64,000 nucleotides of DNA from Alteromonadaceae bacterium (GTDB lineage Bacteria > Pseudomonadota > Gammaproteobacteria > Enterobacterales > Alteromonadaceae). A program made the translations under genes and the position numbers. Below are positions 39,145 to 47,502 of this stretch, one piece after another. Location: the NCBI GenBank assembly GCA_013216015.1, contig JABSOI010000036.1:1-64000 (forward strand), written 5' to 3'. The notes beneath the pieces were generated by a model. The model worked only from the letters and a program-made list of their open reading frames with translations, searched no databases and was not told the origin of the DNA. Position 1 is the stretch's first letter; every line of letters starts with the position of its first letter.

Positions 39145-40446
39145 ATGTTAAATGTACTGTTGTTTTTGAGCTCAATTTTAGGTGGAATTTTATTAACATT
39201 TATATTGAGTCCTGTTTTTTCTTTTGTTTTGTATGAAATTATGTACTTTTTCAACCCGAAAATTCGTTGGTGGGGACCAATGGTGCCTGATTTAAGGTAT
39301 TCGTTTTTTATCGTTTTATTGATGGCGGGGAGCCTAGTCTTAAATTATAGCAAATTAAGTCATAACAAAATTTTTGCTGCCCCTCAAATTAAATGGATAT
39401 ACCTGATATTGATCCTTATTTTCGCAAGTAGTTTGGTCGCGGTTTATCCGGAATATCATGGTGAATCACAAGTGTTTTTTTTAAAGTCAGTAATTATTAT
39501 GACGGTGGCTTATAAGCTTATTGATACAGAGGCAGAGTCAGATTATGTGCATTGGGGATATATTTTTGGTTGCTGGTATTTAAGTTTTATGGCGTTTCAA
39601 ATTGGACGAAATGCAGGTGACCGAATTGAAGGGATAGGAACCGTAGACGCACCAGATACAAACATGGTGGCTGCGGCTATTGCACCTAGTTTAATTTTCT
39701 GTCTTTATTATTTCTGGGTAAGTAACAAGAAAGTGTGGAAGTTAGCTTTTGCATTTGCTGGCGTTTTTATAGCCAATGCATTGGTATTGATAAATAGCCG
39801 TGGTTCTTTTATAGGTTTGGTAGGTGGTTTATTTTATTTTATGTTTTACATGTTTTTTTCTTCAATGCAGGAAAAGTTTCAAAAAGCGACGGTTATTTGG
39901 GTCGTAGTTTTAGGGCTTAGTGGAGCTGCTTTTATTGTTGATGAAAGTTTTATACAACGAATGCAAGGTATGGCTAGTAATAAGGAGGTGAATGTAGAGG
40001 TAGAGTCAGGAGCTACCAGAACAATATTCTGGAAAGCTGCGTGGGACATGGCAAAGGACCACCCTTTTGGGGCAGGGGTAAATGGTTTTGAATTCTACGC
40101 ACCTTTTTATATACCTGAAAATGTTAATACAGGAGCATCTCGAAACCGGGCAGTGCACTCTACATGGTTTGAGGCTTTATCAGAATTTGGTTATTTAGGA
40201 CTTTTCTTTTTGATAATGATGTTACGTTCGTGTTTTTGGGCAACCGGTAAATGCAAAAAACTTTTTAAAGAGCAAAAAGATGTTTATCGTTATTTCAAAA
40301 TGATAGCACTAGAAGCAGCTTTAATATCATTCATTCTCAGCATGACATTTATTAATCGCTATAGGGCAGAAATATTATATTGGCTGATTTTGTTTACCGC
40401 GTGTGCTTATAATATATACATAGTTAAACCTAATAAAAAAGAATGA
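39145..40446 (+). CDS. O-antigen ligase/polymerase family protein, PEP-CTERM type
   Basis: 433 residues with about ten membrane helices. Family motifs are NSRGSFIGLVGG (about residue 216) in a helix and the large periplasmic loop with FGAGVNGFEFYAP and AVHSTWFEALSEFGYLG. It belongs to the Wzy_C/ligase superfamily, and the subfamily next to XrtA is thought to polymerise the EPS or attach it to protein. That last role is inference from context. Confidence 0.87.
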   Translation: MLNVLLFLSSILGGILLTFILSPVFSFVLYEIMYFFNPKIRWWGPMVPDLRYSFFIVLLMAGSLVLNYSKLSHNKIFAAPQIKWIYLILILIFASSLVAVYPEYHGESQVFFLKSVIIMTVAYKLIDTEAESDYVHWGYIFGCWYLSFMAFQIGRNAGDRIEGIGTVDAPDTNMVAAAIAPSLIFCLYYFWVSNKKVWKLAFAFAGVFIANALVLINSRGSFIGLVGGLFYFMFYMFFSSMQEKFQKATVIWVVVLGLSGAAFIVDESFIQRMQGMASNKEVNVEVESGATRTIFWKAAWDMAKDHPFGAGVNGFEFYAPFYIPENVNTGASRNRAVHSTWFEALSEFGYLGLFFLIMMLRSCFWATGKCKKLFKEQKDVYRYFKMIALEAALISFILSMTFINRYRAEILYWLILFTACAYNIYIVKPNKKE

Positions 40447-40579
40447 GTTAAAGTGGATTATTCTTTATTGCCTAATTTTTCCGGTGTTTATAACGCGCTT
40501 TTATATTGAATAAACTGTTTGTCCACACTACGTATTGCAGGATAAACAATTTCAGCTTTTACCAAAAGAACAGGATTGG

Positions 40580-40738
40580 TTACTTCCCGTAAAATTTTAA
40601 CGTTTCTTTTCCTGCCCCACTCCAAAAGAGTAATTTTTTAAAGTTATTTTGAGAAAAGCGGTGTTCTATATATTTTGCACGAATATATTTCACAATGGGG
40701 AGGCTTATAAAAGAAAATGCTAAAGCCTCCTGATACAT
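40580..40738 (-). pseudogene. Possible C-terminal remnant of a lost glycan gene
   Basis: The minus frame from ATG 40738 reads 52 codons: MYQEALAFSFISLPIVKYIR..., ending FFKKLLFWSGAGKETLKFYGK-like (exact: NFKKLLFWSGAGKETLKFYG). It has the feel of a glycosyltransferase C-terminus but no start region or ribosome site. The next in-frame stretch after the TAA stays open to about 40494. Family not recognised. Confidence 0.3.
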
Positions 40739-40767
40739 GGCTCATGAATAAAGCCGAGGCTTTTTAG
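40722..40767. terminator. Branched bidirectional hairpin, likely terminator
   Basis: AAAGCCTC (40722) pairs with GAGGCTTT (40757-40764), with an inner pair GGCT/AGCC, followed by T residues. It could stop transcription from the ligase gene. Confidence 0.5.
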
Positions 40768-40850
40768 TAATTGCCGGGTTATACCAATTAACAGGTAAAC
40801 GCATCACAACTGAAGAAAAAATTTCTTACGAAGAAGTCATGATGTAAGCT

Positions 40851-41660
40851 TTACCTAATGCCAAAGTAACCTTTAATTCTAGCAGGCAAAAATTTAATCC
40901 TAACTAAAATTCCGATGTTTCTCTTTATTCTATTGTAATAATTATCAATATAATCATTACTTATGTTATCTCCATTATCTCTAACATACATGAGTAATTT
41001 GGGCTTTGGTACATAGAAATTAATGTTATTGGTAGTAAAGTATTCTCCCATAAGAACATGCGATATATTTCCAAAGGGGATCTGACGAAATGAGCTTTCA
41101 TCAATTTTTGATGGTAAATTAAAAAACTTATCTGCTATTACAGCACTCGAGCCACAATATTTATAAAATTCATATGTGACATTGAATATTCCCCAGTGTT
41201 TAAAATAAAAATAACCATTCTCAATTAAAAAGGCATCATAATCAGGTTTTTGTAGCAAATTGAATACAAAAGTATTGTGCAGTAAATCATCCGCATCCAA
41301 TGCAAACCAATGTGTTATATCGGCGTCATTTTTTTTTAACACCATAATGCCCTTTAATATTTTTGAGCAACGATCAACCTCATACTTCATTTGATTAGTT
41401 GAAACTTCATCACTTTTTACAACAGAAGGGGGCTGCAATTCATCAAAACTTGTAAAAACATCATCGCCTGAATGTTTCAAACCTTTTAGCTGTTCAGGAC
41501 AATCGTGGCCAATAACAGCCAGTCTAAAGGAATTATTTGTCTGACTCAAAACTGAATCAACAGTATTTTTGACATTAGCACAAACTTCTGGCCAATTTTT
41601 TGAAATACTTTTGGCTTTTAAAGGTATTACGATCCCAATTTTCATTAATACTTGATCCAT
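40851..41660 (-). CDS. Putative rhamnosyl/galactosyl-type glycosyltransferase
   Basis: 269 residues. The start IGIVIPLKAKSISKNWPEVC and the acidic sugar-nucleotide motif FALDADDLLH near residue 120 indicate a GT-A fold transferase. The overall layout recalls putative rhamnosyltransferases of capsule and LPS loci. The start ATG at 41660 has AGGA upstream; MKIGIVIPL at 41645 is an alternative. No signal peptide, so it acts in the cytoplasm. Last gene of the minus-strand series beginning at 56.6 kb, separated from wzx by about 600 bases of repeat-rich DNA. Confidence 0.7.
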   Translation of the reverse strand: MDQVLMKIGIVIPLKAKSISKNWPEVCANVKNTVDSVLSQTNNSFRLAVIGHDCPEQLKGLKHSGDDVFTSFDELQPPSVVKSDEVSTNQMKYEVDRCSKILKGIMVLKKNDADITHWFALDADDLLHNTFVFNLLQKPDYDAFLIENGYFYFKHWGIFNVTYEFYKYCGSSAVIADKFFNLPSKIDESSFRQIPFGNISHVLMGEYFTTNNINFYVPKPKLLMYVRDNGDNISNDYIDNYYNRIKRNIGILVRIKFLPARIKGYFGIR

Positions 41661-41752
41661 TTTGTTTTATCCTAAATCCATCCTATGACATAATTACTAA
41701 ACGTACTAGTTCTTTCTTCGAAAGATGATTATTTTCTAAAAGTATTATTTGA

Positions 41753-41933
41753 TAATACCAATTGGATTGGCTATGTAGTAGTAAAGTGTTGTTGTTAAAA
41801 TTTAAAAACGTCGCAAGCCCTTTCAGGGATACCTCAGAGCAGTATTTAAGCTGCCCTAGTTAACATTTTTAAACATGATAACTTAAGAATTCAGCAACAC
41901 TTAAGTCAAACATAGCCAATCCAATTTGTATTA
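41753..41933. repeat. MITE-like element, complete copy A (181 bp)
   Basis: Left TAATACCAATTGGATTGGCT and the inverse of the right end TAATACAAATTGGATTGGCT match almost exactly and continue ATGT...TTAAGTGTTG. No ORF inside. Shorter or interrupted relatives are at 13991-14240 and 38751-38947. Confidence 0.8.
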
Positions 41934-41995
41934 ATATAGCTTCGAGTGCATCGCAGTCATCTTAGTGAAAAGTACTCATAAAGCCGTAGATAGGG

Positions 41996-42133
41996 CTACG
42001 TAAAAAAGTTATTCTTCTTACGATATTCTAAAAACACATATTCGGTTTGAACTGGCGGATATTGTGATTGTTCTACGGCCATACCATGGTCTTCAGTGAG
42101 GCCAATTAGGAATTTCCTTTTAGTTTCTATCAT
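41996..42133 (-). CDS. Small ORF, 45 residues, unknown
   Basis: MIETKRKFLIGLTEDHGMAV... ends LEYRKKNNFFT. The start has AGGA seven bases upstream. No signal peptide or membrane segment; one acidic-His patch (TEDHG). It lies on the same strand as wzx (126 bases downstream of its stop). Composition looks protein-like, but the length makes coding uncertain. Confidence 0.4.
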   Translation of the reverse strand: MIETKRKFLIGLTEDHGMAVEQSQYPPVQTEYVFLEYRKKNNFFT

Positions 42134-42258
42134 TTATTTTCCTAATTTCTTTAGAGCTACCAGAGGTCTGAAATAAAAAAATTCACAAAAATAACCACTT
42201 ATTTTAACGAAATATATTTGAACGTCCACATTGCTTCGTGAAATTAAACTTAAAATAC

Positions 42259-43704
42259 TCAAAGAAATTTCTTTGTTACACTACCAATAAATGGGACCCT
42301 GTTAAGTTCATCAATCACAGGATGTTTTATTATTTTTACCAGTGATAACCAACATATCGACATTATGATGCCAAAACACAAAATAGAAATATATGGATTT
42401 AACTTATAATTATCAATCACTGTTATAACTATCCATGCAAATACACCACAGCCAGCACCTAATAACAATGAGCTTTTTAGGCTACCCAATAGATTAGATA
42501 TCGTAATTCCAAGACATTTACTGATAATTGATGATGTAATTAAAAACTCAATGAGTCCAGCAACAATCAATAATTTGGTTATGCCAACCAGCCCATAGTT
42601 AAAGCCAAGTATGATAGCGGCCGTTATAAGCAAAAGGTTAAATAATTGTAAGAAAAGGTACTGTCTTTCAAGTTTTATTGAAAAAAGTAGCGCTCTTGAA
42701 AATGGATGAATGTGCCGTAATGCACTCCAAATAGCAATGTAACAAACTAATGAGCCTGCATCGTTCCACTGTTCACCAAATAGAATTAAAACTAATTGTG
42801 AGCCGATAGCGGTCACAGCCAAAAGAATAGGTAAACAAATTGCGGTTATAAGTAATGTAGCTTTAATATAAGATTCTTTTAGTTCGTCTTTACTGCTTTG
42901 CGATAGGTAAGGAAGTGCTACTGTTTTTCCTCCTGCGACCAGCATATGAGATATAAATTGAACAGAGCCGGTTGCCTTAGACATAATTCCCACGTCTCTC
43001 ATTGAACCTAGCTTACCTAGGATTAAATCGAATGATAAGAGATGAAATTTTTCTACGAAACTAGCAGCACTTGCTATACTCCCAAACTTGAACTGATCTT
43101 TAAAATGCCTAAATTGAGGTCGCCATTGCATTTGGTTTGACTTAAATATAAAGGCAAATAAAAGTTGAGTTATGTTCCCCAATATTGAGCCATACACTAA
43201 GGAGAAATAACCAAAGTCTAAAAGATAGAACAAGACTGTGCTGACTATTATGATTACTTGGCCTGCCCATTCGATGATCATTACTTTGGAGACTTCAAAA
43301 TGTTTATATAATAAAGCAGAGTTTATATTAATAAATGGGGAAATAAAAAAACCGATCGCTAAAATTTGGATCATGAATGTTATATCGGTATTTTCATAAA
43401 AAGATCCAATGAGGCTGGAACATAATATTAAAACAAGGCCTAGACCTGAAGAAATTACAATGGTTAAACCTAATGAAGATCTAATTTTATGGCTATTGAG
43501 TTCGGTTTCGCGAATTACGTATTCTGAGGCACCTAAAGCACGAACTTCACTAGAGATCATTGTGATTGCTGCAGCTATTCCGTAAATGCCTAAATCTTCA
43601 GGGGAGAATACTCTAGAAATAAACATTATGAATATCAAACTAACTAATTGGTTAGCGTATAATGAAATTGTTGATATGTAGGCGGCTTTTCTTATGTTAG
43701 ACAC
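42259..43704 (-). CDS. wzx: Polysaccharide flippase (Wzx, MOP superfamily)
   Basis: 481 residues with 12-14 hydrophobic helices and no large loops. The N-terminal SNIRKAAYISTISLYANQLVS and the helix pair FISRVFSPEDLGIYGIAAAI are typical of Wzx/RfbX lipopolysaccharide biosynthesis exporters. It moves the lipid-linked repeat across the inner membrane. Its start overlaps the stop of the GT25 gene by 8 bases, so the two are translationally coupled. Confidence 0.9.
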   Translation of the reverse strand: MSNIRKAAYISTISLYANQLVSLIFIMFISRVFSPEDLGIYGIAAAITMISSEVRALGASEYVIRETELNSHKIRSSLGLTIVISSGLGLVLILCSSLIGSFYENTDITFMIQILAIGFFISPFININSALLYKHFEVSKVMIIEWAGQVIIIVSTVLFYLLDFGYFSLVYGSILGNITQLLFAFIFKSNQMQWRPQFRHFKDQFKFGSIASAASFVEKFHLLSFDLILGKLGSMRDVGIMSKATGSVQFISHMLVAGGKTVALPYLSQSSKDELKESYIKATLLITAICLPILLAVTAIGSQLVLILFGEQWNDAGSLVCYIAIWSALRHIHPFSRALLFSIKLERQYLFLQLFNLLLITAAIILGFNYGLVGITKLLIVAGLIEFLITSSIISKCLGITISNLLGSLKSSLLLGAGCGVFAWIVITVIDNYKLNPYISILCFGIIMSICWLSLVKIIKHPVIDELNRVPFIGSVTKKFL

Positions 43705-44467
43705 TAGTTTTTATTCTCTTGGAGTTCAATTTTTTAAATATCACGGTTAATTTCCGCATAATCAATTTACTAAAAAGCTTACTGAGTGCAAGATGTATTT
43801 TGTCTACTAACGGTTTAGACAACATGAAGTTTCTTCCTACAATAGTAGAAACATTGTCATCTTGACCTATCACTGCAGGTTCCAGGAAACCTTGTTTTGT
43901 ATATGGAAAGGTATATCGTGGTAATATATCAATAGGGTAGTACATTTGTTTAGATGAATTGAGAAAAATGCGCGCTCCTTTATTGGAAATAAAGTAGCCG
44001 CCCGTAGAGTATGGTATAGGATCACATTCTTTAAAAACAAATTGATTTCCATTTGTCTCAGAAATATACTTTTGATAGACAATATTTTCAGAAGCTATAA
44101 AGTTTTTTGAACTGACTTCAAGTTTCAGGTAGTCAAAATCATGCATTTTTTGTTCATTAATAAAATTTACGAACATATCATCAATTTCTACGTCATCTTC
44201 TAAAACAACTGCATGTGGTAGGTTTTCTTTAATTATGCGTTCCCAGATTGAAATGTGGGATAATGAGCAGCCAGCTTCACCAGGCACTAAGTCATGACCA
44301 GCTTCAAGTTTAAACCTTTTGCTGTTAAACCTCTTGGTGTGATCATCTAATTTTGATCCATCTACTGCTTCGATACGCTCAAATTCGATATTAAGTTCTT
44401 TGAGCCTAGTATTAATTTTATGCCAACGTTCTTTTGAGCGTTCCATATTTATTACAAAAACTTTCAT
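43697..44467 (-). CDS. Glycosyltransferase family 25
   Basis: 256 residues. VFVINMERSKERW, FERIEAVDG, GEAGCSLSHISIWERII and VVLEDDVEID are the standard GT25 blocks, with EDD as the metal and nucleotide site. LPS-type galactosyltransferases are the best known members. Ribosome site GGGA lies six bases before ATG. Coupled to the downstream flippase gene. Confidence 0.9.
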   Translation of the reverse strand: MKVFVINMERSKERWHKINTRLKELNIEFERIEAVDGSKLDDHTKRFNSKRFKLEAGHDLVPGEAGCSLSHISIWERIIKENLPHAVVLEDDVEIDDMFVNFINEQKMHDFDYLKLEVSSKNFIASENIVYQKYISETNGNQFVFKECDPIPYSTGGYFISNKGARIFLNSSKQMYYPIDILPRYTFPYTKQGFLEPAVIGQDDNVSTIVGRNFMLSKPLVDKIHLALSKLFSKLIMRKLTVIFKKLNSKRIKTSV

Positions 44468-44737
44468 TATATTCCCTTTATTTATAATATTTTTAATTGA
44501 ATAAGAGTAATAATTGTTATACGTACCTTTTCGTTAAACATATCTACTTGTTAACGAACGTAAGGCGAGAACATACAATTTATTCATTTAGCATTTGTAT
44601 TTTAAAAACATTTGGTCCTAAATATGCTTGAAATAATTTAATCCCTTAGGCTTTAGGAGAAATATTGTAACAAAAATACAACATTCATTATACAAACTAT
44701 AAGTTAAAATAGAAAAGGCAGGTCGTTGTTGATATTT

Positions 44738-45868
44738 TCAATAAATATCATCATAAACTTTAATGTAACCTTGCTTCATAATATCAGGCATGAATTGTTG
44801 GGTGTATCTATCAAAAGATTGATCTTGAAAATTTGTAAAAATTTGAGGATCTCTAATTTCTTGTATTGCATTGGCAAACGCGTTTTGATCGCCATTAGGG
44901 GTAACAAAACCATTCACGTTATTTATAATTACTTCAGGATTACCGCCCGCATCAGTCACCACACAAGGTTTACTCAACGACATAGCTTCCAGAAGTGTCA
45001 TTGATGTGCCTTCACTAAGAGATGATAATAAGAAAATATCCATTAAAGCCAAATAGTTTTCAGGTTCAGGCTTGTAACCGGTAAGTATGACTTTGTCAGT
45101 AATTTTCAATGATTCTATACAGGTTTCAATAGTGGTTCGTTCATCTCCGTCACCAACAATTATCAATGTTGTGTTTGGTTGTTGTTGTAAAACTTGAGCA
45201 AACGCTTTAAGCATCATGGTGTGGTTTTTTATCGGATCGAAACGGGCGATGGTGCCAAGTATTGTATGATCTTTTGGTATTGCCAGCTCTTTTCTAATTT
45301 CTTGTACTTTGTCGTAGTCTACCTGTAATGGGGCTATACCATTGTAGATGACTTCTATTGATTTTTCCGGGAGGTTTTCAAATTCTGTTAATGCCTGTTT
45401 AGTTGCTTTTGATATAGCGGTAACCTGATCGGTAAAAAGGTTAAGCAACGGGTTGATCAGTTTACGTTTCCAACTGCTTGAATCGGGATAGAACCTTCCA
45501 TGTTCAGTAAAAATAACTTTGGTTTTTGTAAATGCTGCAGCGATCACACCGTAAACCCAAGGGCTGTATTGGTGACAATGTAAAACATTTATGTTGTTAG
45601 TTTTGATAATGCGACGAATGTTTTTAATTAGGCTCCAATCAAATCCAGGCTGTCTATTTAATTCGTAAAATTTAATTCCTTCCCCTAATAACTCTTTTGC
45701 AAAAGGGCCGAGAGGTGACTCAATACATAACACAGACATTTCTATATTTTCTGATTGAGCGTGTTGAATGATATTCTTGATCACCATCTCAGTACCACCT
45801 ATACGCATATCATAGGTAATGTGTAGTATGTTCTTTTGTTTCGTGTTTTTTTCGAATGTCGTATTCAT
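44738..45868 (-). CDS. Glycosyltransferase family 4
   Basis: About 376 residues with a GT-B fold. The N-terminal ITYDMRIGGTEMVIKNII (Gly-Gly-x-E acceptor loop) and C-terminal LLSSLSEGTSMTLLEAMSLS with the EGTSM...E donor motif are clear. Retaining sugar transferase, sugar unknown. The start was set at the ATG at 45868; a TTG six bases upstream extends the frame. Intergenic gaps of about 260-270 bases on both sides suggest its own promoter. Confidence 0.9.
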   Translation of the reverse strand: MNTTFEKNTKQKNILHITYDMRIGGTEMVIKNIIQHAQSENIEMSVLCIESPLGPFAKELLGEGIKFYELNRQPGFDWSLIKNIRRIIKTNNINVLHCHQYSPWVYGVIAAAFTKTKVIFTEHGRFYPDSSSWKRKLINPLLNLFTDQVTAISKATKQALTEFENLPEKSIEVIYNGIAPLQVDYDKVQEIRKELAIPKDHTILGTIARFDPIKNHTMMLKAFAQVLQQQPNTTLIIVGDGDERTTIETCIESLKITDKVILTGYKPEPENYLALMDIFLLSSLSEGTSMTLLEAMSLSKPCVVTDAGGNPEVIINNVNGFVTPNGDQNAFANAIQEIRDPQIFTNFQDQSFDRYTQQFMPDIMKQGYIKVYDDIY

Positions 45869-46136
45869 TAGCAACTTTTCTGTGTTAGTTGAGTAAAGTT
45901 TAATTTAGAGCATGGCTAGACTAGGCTAAATTTTGCTCGTATTTTTACATTTGACCCAGCTACGGGTACAATAACTTAATACAGTATGAGCAGTAAAAAC
46001 CATTAATATGGCGAAAGATCTTAAAAAATCTAATGAAAAATTTCGATCTTCCATACTCTTCTTCTAATTTCTGTTGTATTAAATGCGTATCATGGTTTAT
46101 ATATCTTTTGTAAAATATTTGCGAAAGGCATTATCA

Positions 46137-47489
46137 TTAACTATTGATAATTGACATTATATGCTGGTGTGTATCTTCTAGAGGAATTGGTGATGAAACT
46201 ACATTATGGGCTTCGCCGGTATTATACAGCCAAAACATGCCATGAGGATCATGCATACCACATTTCACACCTTCCATATGGTAAAAAACGTCGCCAAAAG
46301 GAATATCGAAATTATTCTCTTTGTTGATTATTTTGGCATTTTCAGAGGTTATTTTTGAACACCTGCATTGAACGTGTACATTTATTCCCTCTTGACTAAC
46401 TAGAAGTGTTTGATTACTTCCAACATGAAAATAATCACTACTTTCCATATGAAATGTTTCTAAATATTTGGCTAACTCTTTAGCTTCTTCTTCAGTTTGA
46501 CATTCTAAATGAAATTGCTCAGCCATAATTGGCTTGTATTTTACCTTTGTTTGGATTTTGAATTTCTCTAGGAAAACATCAATATCGTGAATGTGAAAAT
46601 AATGTCTCTCCGATTTCAAATATGGTTTTTGGCTAAGTGCAGTGACAAATGCAATAACAGTGTTGTCATCAATCAAGGACAAAAACTTTCCTAGCAAGCT
46701 ATCCATATTTTTGTAGGCGGTCAAAATCGCGTCTTTTTTTGTTTTATCTGTATTATTCGCTGTGGACCCAAATTCAGTTGGAGACATATCTCTCCAATAA
46801 TGATGTTGATAATGAGCTGTGCTATTTGAAAAAAATGTTGAAAGTTTAGGTTGTTCTTTTACATAAGTATTTTTAAAAATATCAAATTGGATCCAATCCA
46901 ATACAAGTGCTCTTTTCCAGGAAATATTTTTATTAAAAATTTCTGAAATGACTTGTTTGCCGATTTTGAACATGGTGTTGATACTTAGGCCATTTTTAAA
47001 CATATATTTTACAAAATTAATGGCTGGTATGTGTTTACTGGAAGAATGCCCATGGACAGATTGGCTAATAAAATCAAAATAGGTATCAAACTTGTTTTTC
47101 GGAAAAGGAGATGCATTAGTTGCCCAGGGATCTGGTAGGAAATTACCTTTGAAGCCTTCTTTGTGCTTGGTATTCATGCTACCACAAACCCAAGAATCAG
47201 CACCTTTTTCTGAGACGAGGTCCCATATAAAATCACCGTTAAAATTATCTAAGTCATTTAATAAGAAAACACCATGTTCTTCAGGTGTTAATCCTGTATG
47301 AACAGTAATCCATTGAACCCACGGGTTAAGTTCTTCCCCTGATGTATTTGCATCAGTTGTATATATAACACCTTGTGAGTGTAGTTTATCGAAATTTGGT
47401 AAATGTCCTTCTTCTATGAATTTTTTCATTAAACTTGGAGTAAGTTCGTTAAATTCAAGCATGATAACTTTTTGATTCTTCATTTCCAT
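46137..47489 (-). CDS. Alkaline-phosphatase-fold protein (type I phosphodiesterase-like)
   Basis: 450 residues, no signal peptide. The N-terminus VIMLEFNELTPSLMKKFIEE and GHLPNFDKLHSQGV matches phosphodiesterase/nucleotide pyrophosphatase-like proteins. The region expected to hold the Ser/Thr nucleophile reads ELNPWVQWITVHTGLTPEEH, so the nucleophile is not obvious. Near the C-terminus GMHDPHGMFW supplies His/Asp metal ligands. A cytoplasmic phosphotransfer or phosphate-removal step on a sugar is possible. It is 13 bases downstream of the amidotransferase gene. Confidence 0.7.
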   Translation of the reverse strand: MEMKNQKVIMLEFNELTPSLMKKFIEEGHLPNFDKLHSQGVIYTTDANTSGEELNPWVQWITVHTGLTPEEHGVFLLNDLDNFNGDFIWDLVSEKGADSWVCGSMNTKHKEGFKGNFLPDPWATNASPFPKNKFDTYFDFISQSVHGHSSSKHIPAINFVKYMFKNGLSINTMFKIGKQVISEIFNKNISWKRALVLDWIQFDIFKNTYVKEQPKLSTFFSNSTAHYQHHYWRDMSPTEFGSTANNTDKTKKDAILTAYKNMDSLLGKFLSLIDDNTVIAFVTALSQKPYLKSERHYFHIHDIDVFLEKFKIQTKVKYKPIMAEQFHLECQTEEEAKELAKYLETFHMESSDYFHVGSNQTLLVSQEGINVHVQCRCSKITSENAKIINKENNFDIPFGDVFYHMEGVKCGMHDPHGMFWLYNTGEAHNVVSSPIPLEDTHQHIMSIINS

Positions 47490-47502
47490 ATTCCTGCTTA
47501 GT

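Larger units (their letters stand above)
40447..40850. other. Intergenic stretch with ORF remnant and terminator
   Basis: It contains the partial ORF at 40580-40738 and the hairpin at 40722-40767. Near 40787 it also has TATACCAATTAACAG, which resembles a MITE tip. Confidence 0.5.
41661..42258. other. Intergenic region with a MITE and a small ORF
   Basis: It holds MITE copy A (41753-41933) and a small minus-strand ORF (41996-42133). The remainder shows nothing further. Confidence 0.55.
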
